Source of the DNA: Streptomyces torulosus
GTDB lineage: Bacteria; Actinomycetota; Actinomycetes; Streptomycetales; Streptomycetaceae
Assembly (NCBI RefSeq): GCF_001419765.1
Contig: NZ_LIRK01000126.1
Coordinates: 1 to 64,000 of the forward strand
Reading direction: 5' to 3'
DNA length: 64,000 nucleotides
Shown here: piece by piece, positions 55,471 to 62,844 of the stretch
Position numbering within the stretch: position 1 is the stretch's first letter
How the letters are laid out: the number at the start of each line of letters is the position of its first letter
The notes under the pieces: model-generated
Databases searched by the model: none
What the model saw: the letters and a program-made list of their open reading frames with translations, nothing else
Told to the model about the DNA's origin: nothing
Position numbers and translations under genes: made by a program

Positions 55471-55809
55471 GCCACCCATCCTACCGCTGGTATTCCCTCG
55501 GGGTTCGGCGTCGATCGGGCTGTGCGATGACTCAGTCTCTGTGAGCTGAGGGCGCCCGTGCCCCCGGGGCGGCCGGCACCTCACTGCCTGCCGCCTGGTG
55601 ATCGCGTCGGCGGTTGCCGCCGATGTCCGGTGTCCTTGTCGTGCCGCTCACGCCGGGCGGTTGTGCGCGCAGCAGCAGCCGACGTCTTTCGTCCTCCCCC
55701 TCTGCCTTCTGAGATGTGAGTCACTCGACCTTGTCAAACAACTCGTTTGACTGACATTGTCGCTCGACAAGGTCATTAGCTTGAGGTGTTGGAAGGATTG
55801 TGGTCCGCC
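55471..55809. other. Divergent promoter region of the antitoxin and alcohol dehydrogenase genes
   Basis: No gene is seen. The left part carries the antitoxin -10. The last 85 bases, nearest the dehydrogenase, are filled with inverted repeats (listed separately). Confidence 0.45.
55726..55775. promoter_or_regulatory. Nested operators upstream of the alcohol dehydrogenase gene
   Basis: CGACCTTGTC (55726-55735) is the exact inverse of CGACAAGGTC at 55765-55774 (outer arms). Between them TCAAAC/GTTTGA (55734-55750) form another repeat, and TTGTCGCTCGACAA (55757-55770) is a perfect 6-base-arm palindrome. The 24 bases 55752-55775 match the repeat before the CYP102 gene. The TetR regulator at 62045 is the likely binder. 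Confidence 0.7.
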
Positions 55810-56871
55810 ATGAAGACCATGCTTGCCGGGCGGCTCCGCCTGGACACCCGCACGTTCGCCGTCGAAGAGGTTCCCGTGCCCACGCCGGGGCCGGGCGAGG
55901 TGCTGGTCGAGGTGCGGGCCGCCGGGGTGTGTCTGTCCGACGTTCATCTGATCGACGGCAGTATCAGCCCGGCGTTCCCCGTCGACTCCGTCGCCGCCGC
56001 CCGTGCCGTCACGCTCGGGCATGAGGTCGCCGGTGTCATCCATGCCGTGGGACCGGGGGTGGCTGGTGAGTGGGGGCCCGGCACCCGGGTCGTGCTGCAG
56101 GCCGGGCAGGCGTGCGGCGGGTGCGGTGGCTGTCTGCGCCGCACCTCGTGTCGGCAGCCCCTCACCCGTGGTGTGGACTACGACGGCGGCTGGGCCCAGT
56201 ACGCCGTGGCGCGCGAGGACACCCTGCTCGCCATCCCGGACGACCTTCCCTTCGACCAGGCCGCCATCATTCCCGACGCCGTCTCCACCCCGTACGCCGC
56301 GATCGTCGAGACAGGTGCGGTGCGTCCCGCGCAGGCGGTCGGGATCTGGGGTGCGGGCGGTCTCGGCGCGCATGGCATCCGGCTTGCCCGCATGGTCGGC
56401 GCGGCGCCGATCATCGCCGTGGATCCCCTGTCCACCGCCCGGGAGCGGGCCCTCGCCTTCGGTGCCGACTTCGCTCTCGACCCGATGGCGGACGGCTTCG
56501 CCGAAGCGGTGGCGGAGGCCACGGCGGGCCGGGGGATCGACGTGGCGTTCGACTTCGCCGGCGTTCCCGCCGCTCGCGCTCAGGCGGTCGCCGTGCTCGG
56601 GGCCGGCGGCGTCCTGGTGCTCGCGGGGCTCACGCCTGAGCCGATCGTCGTCGGCGACAGCACCGGGTTCTGCTTCCGGGGCAGCCAGATCCGCGGTCAC
56701 TACGGCTCCGGCTTCGAGCATGTGGAGCAGCTCATCGGCCTGACCTCCGCCGGGCGGATCGATCTGGCCCCTTCCATCACCGCTCACATCCCGCTGGCCG
56801 ATGCCGCGGACGCCGTCCATCGGCTGGAGAAGAAGATCGGCGATCCGATTCGGTTCGTCCTCACCCCCTGA
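55810..56871 (+). CDS. Zinc-dependent alcohol dehydrogenase (MDR family)
   Basis: This 353-residue NAD(P)-dependent medium-chain dehydrogenase interconverts an alcohol and an aldehyde or ketone. It has a catalytic zinc site with Cys in AAGVCLSDVH and His-Glu in LGHEVAG. The structural zinc lobe CGGCGGCLRRTSC is present, and the Rossmann motif is GIWGAGGLGAHGIRL. Its operator matches that of the CYP102 gene downstream, so it probably oxidises the hydroxylated product of that P450 or acts on the same substrate. The start ATG 55810 has GGAAGGA about 12 bases upstream; a TTG at 55798 is an alternative. Confidence 0.9.
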   Translation: MKTMLAGRLRLDTRTFAVEEVPVPTPGPGEVLVEVRAAGVCLSDVHLIDGSISPAFPVDSVAAARAVTLGHEVAGVIHAVGPGVAGEWGPGTRVVLQAGQACGGCGGCLRRTSCRQPLTRGVDYDGGWAQYAVAREDTLLAIPDDLPFDQAAIIPDAVSTPYAAIVETGAVRPAQAVGIWGAGGLGAHGIRLARMVGAAPIIAVDPLSTARERALAFGADFALDPMADGFAEAVAEATAGRGIDVAFDFAGVPAARAQAVAVLGAGGVLVLAGLTPEPIVVGDSTGFCFRGSQIRGHYGSGFEHVEQLIGLTSAGRIDLAPSITAHIPLADAADAVHRLEKKIGDPIRFVLTP

Positions 56872-56872
56872 G

Positions 56873-56981
56873 TCCTCTGAAATTCCTGCCCGGTCCTCCA
56901 CACTCCCTGCCCAGTCCTCCGAAGTCTCTGGCCGGTCCCGTGGACTCCCTGCCGGGTCCCGTCCCGTGAACTCCTGCCGGG
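56873..56981. repeat. 21-bp tandem repeats after the alcohol dehydrogenase gene
   Basis: Five imperfect units start at 56873, 56894, 56915, 56936 and 56957 (the last has a 4-base insertion). The pattern is TCCTCCGAANTCCCTGCCCGG-like; the first 20 bases are TCCTCCGAANTCCCTGCCCG. The array begins one base after the stop codon region and ends before the terminator. Confidence 0.75.
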
Positions 56982-57006
56982 TCCCGCCGGCCTTCGAGGG
57001 TCCGAG

Positions 57007-57043
57007 AAGCCCCTCCCGCGACAGCGTGTCGCGGGAGGGGCTT
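57007..57043 (+). terminator. Strong terminator of the alcohol dehydrogenase gene
   Basis: A perfect 17-base stem (57007-57023 with 57027-57043) has a GCG loop and is followed by TGCCTGTTT. It separates the dehydrogenase from the P450 gene, so the P450 needs its own promoter. Confidence 0.92.
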
Positions 57044-57122
57044 TGCCTGTTTCATGCGTATTTGCGGCGCTCCCGCGAGGGCGCTCGGCGGTCAATCGAT
57101 CGACTGTGTCAGGCGCCACAAT

Positions 57123-57160
57123 CAAGCGACATTGTCGAGTGACAAGGTCGCTTGTATGGT
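57123..57160 (+). promoter_or_regulatory. CYP102 promoter with 32-bp operator
   Basis: Outer arms CAAGCGAC (57123-57130) and GTCGCTTG (57147-57154) are perfect. Inside, TTGTC (57132-57136) and GACAA (57141-57145) form the same core as before the alcohol dehydrogenase gene. A promoter reads TTGTCG (57132-57137), 17 bases, TATGGT (57155-57160). The operator covers the -35 and the whole spacer, as expected for repression by a TetR protein. Confidence 0.75.
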
Positions 57161-57202
57161 TCTAGCCAGCGGACAGCCTGTGCGGCAACGAAAGGCAAGC
57201 TC

Positions 57203-60200
57203 ATGACCCACGAGACCCTGCGCGGAACCGAACCGATTCCTCAGCGCCCGGCTCTGCCCCTGGTGGGCCACGCGTTCGACATCCCCAGTGGGGCCGACGG
57301 CCTGCTCTATGTGATGAAGGAGGCCAAGGAGCTGGGGCCGCTGTTCAAGCTCCGCGTCTTCGGCAACGAGATCAACTTCGCCTCCGGTCTCGACCTGGTC
57401 ACCGAGCTGGCGGACGAGAGCCGGTTCCGCAAGAACGTCCACCCCGACCTGGTGATCCTCCGGGGGATCGGCGGCGACGGGCTGTTCACCGCGTACAACG
57501 ACGAGCCCAACTGGCGCAAGGCGCACGACGTCCTGATGCCGGCGTTCTCACTCGGCGCGATGCGCGGCTACCACGCGACGATGCTCCGGGTCGCCCGGGA
57601 GCTGATCGGGAAGTGGGACCGGGCGGCGGGCGAGGAGTCCGTGGACGTCGCCGACGACATGACGCGTCTGACGCTCGACACGATCGGACTGTGCGGCTTC
57701 GGCTACGACTTCGAGTCGTTCGACCGCGACGAGCCGCACCCCTTCGTCTCCGCGCTGTCCAGGGCGCTGGCCTTCGCCCAGGACAAGGGCGAGTCGATCC
57801 CGGGCGCGGAGCTGTTCAAGTGGAAGCAGGCGGAGCGGTTCCGTGAGGACGTGGCCCTGATGGAGGGCCTGGTGGACGACGTGATCCGGCAGCGCAGGGC
57901 GTCGGGAGACCTGAGCACCGACGACCTGCTCGGGCGGATGCTGCACACCGTCGACGCGGTGACGGGCGAGCCGTTGGACGACGTCAACATCCGCTACCAG
58001 GCGATCACGTTCCTCATCGCCGGCCACGAGACCACCAGCGGGGCGCTGTCGTTCGCCCTCTACTACCTGACCAAGCACCCTGAGGTCCTCGCCCGGGCCC
58101 AGGCCGAGGTCGACGCCCTGTGGGGGGACACGGACGCCCCCGAGCCCGACTACGGGGACATCGGCAAGCTGACGTACATCCGTCAGGTGCTCAACGAGAG
58201 TCTGCGGCTGTGGCCGACGGCGCCCGCCTTCGCGGTGGAGCCGATCGAGGACACGGTCATCGGCGGGAAGTACGCCGTGCGCGCGGGCGAGTCCATCCAG
58301 ATCCTCATCCCGCAACTGCACCGCGACCCCGCCTGGGGCGAGAACGTCGAGCTGTTCGACCCGGACCGGTTCCTGCCGGAGCGGGAGGAGGAGCGGCCGG
58401 TCCATCTGTTCAAGCCGTTCGGCAGCGGTGAACGCGCCTGCATCGGTCGGCAGTTCGCGCTGCACGAGGCCACACTGGTCCTCGCGCTCGTGATCCACCG
58501 CTACCGCCTGATCGACCACACCAACTACCAGCTGAAGATCAAGCAGTCGCTCACCCTCAAGCCGGACGAGTTCACCCTGAACCTGGCCCGGCGCACCAGC
58601 GGGGAGCGGCGCTCGCCCGCCGCCGCGGCCCTCGTGGCGGGCGGCGCTCCCGCAGGCCAGGACCGCCCCGTCGTCCGGCGTGCCACCGGTACCTCGCTCA
58701 CGCTCCTGCACGGCTCCAACCTGGGCACCTGCGTGGGCATCGCCCGCGACCTGGCCGACGACGGCGGCGAGCGCGGCTTCACCGCGTCCGTCGCCCCCCT
58801 CGACGACGCCGTCGGCAAGCTCGCCGCGGTCGACGGGCCGGTCGTGATCGTCGCCGCCTCCTACAACGGCAGGCCCACCGACGACGCCACAAAGTTCGTC
58901 ACCTGGCTGGAGGGGCTGGAGCCCGGCGCCCTCGACGGCCTGCGGTACGCCGTACTCGGCGTCGGCGACCGCAACTGGGCCGCCACCTACCAGCGCGTCC
59001 CCACCCTCATCGACGAGCGGCTCACCGCCGCGGGCGCCACACCGCTGCTGGAGCGCGGCGCCGCCGACGCCGCCGGTGACTTCGCCGGCACGGTGGACCG
59101 CTGGACCGGCGACCTGTGGACCACGCTCCTGGAACGCTACGGGACCGCCGGGGAAGCAGCCGCCGCCGAACCGGAGGACGACCAGGACTCGGGCCTGTAC
59201 GTACTGGAGGACGCGACCGACTCGGTCATCGGCGGGCTCGCCGCGCGGCACGGCGTCCAGCCGATGGAGGTGCTCGACGCCGGTGAACTCGTCGACATGG
59301 ACCACGGGCTGGGCCGCTCCAAGCGTTTCCTCAAGCTGCGGCTGCCCGAAGGCGTCACCTACCGCACCGGCGACCACCTCGCCGTCCTCCCGAGCAACCC
59401 GGCCGACCTCGTGCGGCGGGTGGCCGACCGTTTCGCCCTCGACCTGGACCGCACCGTCCGGCTCCAGACCCGCCGCCGCAGCCGGGGCGCCCTGCCCGTC
59501 GACCGCCCGCTGACCCTGCGCCGTCTGCTCACCGACTTCGTCGAACTCCAGGACCCCGCCACCCGGGAGCAGGTCGCCGTGCTCGCCGAGCACACCGCCT
59601 GCCCGCCCGAGAAGCGCCCCCTGGCCGAACTCGCCGCGGCGGACGAGGAGACCTTCCGCGAGCAGGTGACCGCCGCCGGACGCAGTCTCCTCGACCTGCT
59701 GGAGCGGTACCGGGCCTGCGAGCTGCCGTTCGAGGTCTTCCTTGAGCTGCTGCCGGTGCTGCGCCCGCGCCACTACTCGATCTCCTCGTCCGCCGCGGCG
59801 GCACCCGGTGAGGTCGACCTGATGGTGTCGCTGCTCGCCGCGCCCCACCGCTGCGGCGAGGGCACCTTCCGCGGCATCGGCTCGCACTACCTCCAGACGG
59901 TGAGCGCCGGCGACACGGTCCAGGCCCGGGTGCTGCCCTGCAGCGAGGCGTTCCGGCTGCCCGAGGACGACTCGGTGCCGGTGATCCTGGTCAGCGCGGG
60001 CACCGGTCTCGCCCCCTTCCGCGGGGCCGTGCTCGACCGCCACCACACCGGGTCGACCGGCACCCTGCTGTGCTACTTCGGCTGCGACCACCCCGATGTC
60101 GACTACCTGCACCGCACGGAGTTCGAGGCGGCCGAGGCCGCCGGAGCCGTCAGCATGCGGCCCACCTTCTCCTGCGCGCCCGAGGACGGGGCCCGCTTCG

Positions 60201-60424
60201 TCCAGGACCGCATCGCCAAGGAGAGCGACGAGGTGTGGGCGGCCCTGGAGGCCGGCGGCCGAGTCCATGTCTGCGGCGACGGCCGCCGGATGGCCCCCGC
60301 CGTGCGGGAGGCGTTCATGGCGATCTACCGCACGCACACCGGCGCCGGGGACGACGAGGCGAGCGCCTGGCTGAACGCGCTGATCGAGTCCGGAACCTAC
60401 GTCGAGGACGTCTGGGCGGGCTGA
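57203..60424 (+). CDS. Self-sufficient cytochrome P450 (CYP102 family, P450-reductase fusion)
   Basis: This 1073-residue enzyme resembles P450 BM3: one chain takes electrons from NADPH through FAD and FMN to haem and hydroxylates a substrate, probably a fatty acid. The haem domain (1 to about 460) has the oxygen-binding AGHETTSG near 272, the ExxR helix in NESLRLWP, and the haem ligand Cys413 in FGSGERACIGRQF. The FMN domain (about 497-650) shows LLHGSNLGTC and AASYNGRP. The FAD/NADPH part (about 680-1073) shows RHYSISSS and VSAGTGLAPFRG. All cofactor sites are intact. The start ATG 57203 has AAAGG upstream. Adjacent MFS and TetR genes fit inducible oxidation and export of a hydrophobic compound. 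Confidence 0.95.
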   Translation: MTHETLRGTEPIPQRPALPLVGHAFDIPSGADGLLYVMKEAKELGPLFKLRVFGNEINFASGLDLVTELADESRFRKNVHPDLVILRGIGGDGLFTAYNDEPNWRKAHDVLMPAFSLGAMRGYHATMLRVARELIGKWDRAAGEESVDVADDMTRLTLDTIGLCGFGYDFESFDRDEPHPFVSALSRALAFAQDKGESIPGAELFKWKQAERFREDVALMEGLVDDVIRQRRASGDLSTDDLLGRMLHTVDAVTGEPLDDVNIRYQAITFLIAGHETTSGALSFALYYLTKHPEVLARAQAEVDALWGDTDAPEPDYGDIGKLTYIRQVLNESLRLWPTAPAFAVEPIEDTVIGGKYAVRAGESIQILIPQLHRDPAWGENVELFDPDRFLPEREEERPVHLFKPFGSGERACIGRQFALHEATLVLALVIHRYRLIDHTNYQLKIKQSLTLKPDEFTLNLARRTSGERRSPAAAALVAGGAPAGQDRPVVRRATGTSLTLLHGSNLGTCVGIARDLADDGGERGFTASVAPLDDAVGKLAAVDGPVVIVAASYNGRPTDDATKFVTWLEGLEPGALDGLRYAVLGVGDRNWAATYQRVPTLIDERLTAAGATPLLERGAADAAGDFAGTVDRWTGDLWTTLLERYGTAGEAAAAEPEDDQDSGLYVLEDATDSVIGGLAARHGVQPMEVLDAGELVDMDHGLGRSKRFLKLRLPEGVTYRTGDHLAVLPSNPADLVRRVADRFALDLDRTVRLQTRRRSRGALPVDRPLTLRRLLTDFVELQDPATREQVAVLAEHTACPPEKRPLAELAAADEETFREQVTAAGRSLLDLLERYRACELPFEVFLELLPVLRPRHYSISSSAAAAPGEVDLMVSLLAAPHRCGEGTFRGIGSHYLQTVSAGDTVQARVLPCSEAFRLPEDDSVPVILVSAGTGLAPFRGAVLDRHHTGSTGTLLCYFGCDHPDVDYLHRTEFEAAEAAGAVSMRPTFSCAPEDGARFVQDRIAKESDEVWAALEAGGRVHVCGDGRRMAPAVREAFMAIYRTHTGAGDDEASAWLNALIESGTYVEDVWAG

Positions 60425-60517
60425 CCCCGCACCAGCTGATCACAGACCGACAGGGTCACGGACTTCCCCCTCATCCGTGGCCCTGTCTCTTTCGCACCGT
60501 TTCCCGCGCCCTCCTGA

Positions 60518-60615
60518 CCTGTGCTCCTGGACCGGTGCTCCAGAACCCGTGCTCCTGAACCCGTGCTCCTGAACCCGTGCTCCCCGTGCATTCGAACCCG
60601 TGCTCCTGAATCCCC
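60518..60615. repeat. 14-bp tandem repeats after the CYP102 gene
   Basis: The unit GAACCCGTGCTCCT occurs at 60543-60556, 60557-60570 and (one change) 60571-60584, and again at 60594-60607. Degenerate copies flank them on both sides. The array lies between the P450 and MFS genes. Confidence 0.85.
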
Positions 60616-60709
60616 GCTTTCGAACTCGTGAGGTCCTCATGCTCATCGCCCGCTCGGCGCCCCGCCGAGGAACAGCCGTCGCCCGCAACACCTCGCAGAG
60701 GAGCGGACG

Positions 60710-61927
60710 TTGAACGCCCGCGGCGGTACCGCGCTCGGCTTCGGCGTGGCGGTCGCCCTCGTCGCCGGAGTGACGCTGGGCAACGGCGGAGCGAACGTGA
60801 TGCCCGTCTTCGTCGACGACTTCGCGACACGCTTCGCGCTGTCCGACTCCGCCGCCGGGCTCGTGGCCGCGACCCAGCTGATGGCGACCGCCGTCGTCAC
60901 GCTGCTGCTGGCCGGGCGGGCGGCGCGGCCGGGCCGGGTGCGGATGGCCCGGCTGGGCCTGGCCGTCTCGTGCGTCGGCTTCCTGGGCGCGGCGGCGGTC
61001 ACCGACCCGGTCACCCTGGTCCTCGCCAACCTGGTCCTCGGCGCGGGGCTCGGCGCGGTCTACGCGGCGGCCACGGCCGCGCTCGCCGCCACCGACGACG
61101 CCGACAAGGCCTCCGCGGTCACCATCTGCGGTGTCGTTGGCGTGACAGCGCTACTGATCATGGGCGTCCCCATGGCCAACCACGACCTGGGGGAGGGCGC
61201 CGGCTTCCTGCTCATGGCGGTGTGCTGTCTCGTCGCCTGGCCGCTGCTGCGCCGACTCCCCGACGGCCCCGCCGGTCCTACCACGCCGGGCGCCGGTCCC
61301 GTGCCACCGGCCGCCGGGTCCGCCGGTGCGCGAGGGGCGGCGGCGTCGAGGCCGTCGGTCGTGCTGCTCGTCGGTACCGGGCTCCTGTGGGCCGTCACCC
61401 AGGGCGCGTGGTCGTACGCCTCGGTCCTGGGGCGTCAGCACACCGGTATGTCGCACTCGGCGGTGTCGGCCGTCCTCGCCGTCTCCAGCGTCGTGGCACT
61501 CGTCGGCGCGGTGGTGGGGCCCGTCGCCGCGCGGCACTTGGGGCGCATGCGGTCGATGGCCGCCTTCGTCATGGGGCAGGCCGTCGCGATGGCGATCCTG
61601 ATCTTCACCCATGACCCCGTGTTCTTCATCGTCGCGGCCGTCCTCTGGCAGGGCTGCCAACTGGCCGTCCTGGTACAGATGCTCGCCGCCGCGGCGCTCC
61701 TGGACCCGACCGGCCGACTCGTCGCCTCCCTCAGCGGCGCGGGTGCGCTGGGCACCGGCGTGGGACCGTTGGCCGTCGGCGCCGTGCTCGACGGGGCCGG
61801 GGCCGGCGTACTGAGCGTCGTCCTGGCGAGCGGCACCTGCCTCGCCTCGCTGCCCCTGCTGAGGATGACGGTGGCCAGTGGGGAGACCGTCGGCGCATCA
61901 CAGCCCGGACGTGTGCCGGCGGCCTGA
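60710..61927 (+). CDS. MFS exporter of the CYP102 cluster
   Basis: The 405-residue permease has about 12 hydrophobic helices in two halves, joined by a Pro/Gly-rich loop (about residues 185-215, GPAGPTTPGAGPVPPAAGSA). An early helix has GNGGANVMPVFVDDFATRFA. It starts at a TTG with a strong GAGGAG site 6 bases upstream. It probably exports a product or toxic substrate of the neighbouring oxidases. It lies 285 bases after the P450 with no terminator recognised in between, so read-through is possible. Confidence 0.85.
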   Translation: MNARGGTALGFGVAVALVAGVTLGNGGANVMPVFVDDFATRFALSDSAAGLVAATQLMATAVVTLLLAGRAARPGRVRMARLGLAVSCVGFLGAAAVTDPVTLVLANLVLGAGLGAVYAAATAALAATDDADKASAVTICGVVGVTALLIMGVPMANHDLGEGAGFLLMAVCCLVAWPLLRRLPDGPAGPTTPGAGPVPPAAGSAGARGAAASRPSVVLLVGTGLLWAVTQGAWSYASVLGRQHTGMSHSAVSAVLAVSSVVALVGAVVGPVAARHLGRMRSMAAFVMGQAVAMAILIFTHDPVFFIVAAVLWQGCQLAVLVQMLAAAALLDPTGRLVASLSGAGALGTGVGPLAVGAVLDGAGAGVLSVVLASGTCLASLPLLRMTVASGETVGASQPGRVPAA

Positions 61928-61975
61928 GGAGGTCGCACGGGACGCGCGTGCCTACAGACTGCCGACCAACTGCCG

Positions 61976-62015
61976 AAGGGCCGGCGCGGACGGAACACCG
62001 TCCGCGCCGGCCCTT
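61976..62015. terminator. Bidirectional terminator between MFS and TetR genes
   Basis: A perfect 18-base stem (61976-61993 with 61998-62015) has an AACA loop and is flanked by A and T runs. Confidence 0.93.
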
Positions 62016-62044
62016 TCTCGGCTCGCCGTCAGCCCGTCAGCCCA

Positions 62045-62668
62045 TCAGCCCGTCGGCAGGGTCACGAACTCCATGCGGCCGCCCGCCAGTGCGACGACGG
62101 CGGAGACCAGGGCCTGGAGGCAGGCGAGTTCGGCCTCCTCGTCGGGCAGGGAGAGACGCTGCGACGAGAGGCCGTCGAAGCCGGCCAGGAAGAACCGGGC
62201 GAGGGTCTCCGGCGGCTGGGCCAGCTGGTGACCGGTGCGCTCGGCCACCTCGGTCACCAGTTTCGCCGTCACGGCCGTCACCTCGCGGTAGTGGCCCTCC
62301 AGGGCCTCCTTCAGCCGTGGGGTCCGGAGCGCGAACATGGACAGCTCGGTGAGCAGCAGGTGCGTGGTCGGCTGCTCGCGCACGGTCCGCCACAGGGCGG
62401 TGGCGAGTGCCGCGACCGTGTCCTCGAAGCCGGCGTCCGTGGGCGCCGACCGTCCGACCTGGGTGATCAGATCATGGGTGAGCTGCTCCATGACGGCGCG
62501 GTACAGGTCTTCCTTGGTGCCGAAGGTGTAGTGCACCGTGGCCTGGGCCACGCCCAGTTCGGCCGCGATGGCACGGGTGCTGCCGGCGGCCACGCCCTCC
62601 CTCGTCATGAGGTCGATGGCGGCCTTGATCAGCTGAGGACGGCGCTCGGCCGCGGAAACGTGAGCCAT
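62045..62668 (-). CDS. TetR family repressor of the CYP102 cluster
   Basis: The 207-residue regulator has an N-terminal TetR DNA-binding domain (residues about 8-55) with helix-turn-helix STRAIAAELGVAQATVHYTF. A helical ligand-binding domain follows (about 70-200). The inferred targets are the repeats before the alcohol dehydrogenase and CYP102 genes, and its own promoter. It would act like BM3R1, which represses P450 BM3 in Bacillus megaterium and is released by hydrophobic acids. The start ATG 62668 lies 6 bases after a perfect TATAAT, so the mRNA is leaderless. Confidence 0.9.
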   Translation of the reverse strand: MAHVSAAERRPQLIKAAIDLMTREGVAAGSTRAIAAELGVAQATVHYTFGTKEDLYRAVMEQLTHDLITQVGRSAPTDAGFEDTVAALATALWRTVREQPTTHLLLTELSMFALRTPRLKEALEGHYREVTAVTAKLVTEVAERTGHQLAQPPETLARFFLAGFDGLSSQRLSLPDEEAELACLQALVSAVVALAGGRMEFVTLPTG

Positions 62669-62674
62669 GAAGCC

Positions 62675-62706
62675 ATTATATCGACTTAGTCCCGCGAACA
62701 AGTCGA
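62675..62706 (-). promoter_or_regulatory. Leaderless TetR promoter with overlapping operator
   Basis: On the minus strand TATAAT (62675-62680 complement) ends 6 bases before the ATG. TCGACTT (62681-62687) and AAGTCGA (62700-62706) form a 7-base-arm inverted repeat in the -35/spacer region. The half-site CGACTTRGT resembles CGACAAGGT in the two other operators of the cluster. Confidence 0.65.
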
Positions 62707-62796
62707 CCGATCATGTCGGAATCTCCGGAGACCGGTGCGCCGCGGCTGACTGCGCCTGGCTGAGGCCGGTTCTGGCCGCGGCCGGTGGGATGGAGA

Positions 62797-62832
62797 GGTC
62801 CCTCCCACACTCCGCCGGGTGTGGGAGGGACC
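62797..62832 (-). terminator. Terminator of the hydrolase gene
   Basis: A perfect 14-base stem, GGTCCCTCCCACAC with GTGTGGGAGGGACC, has an 8-base loop and lies just past the hydrolase stop on the minus strand. Confidence 0.85.
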
Positions 62833-62844
62833 CTTCAGCGATCC

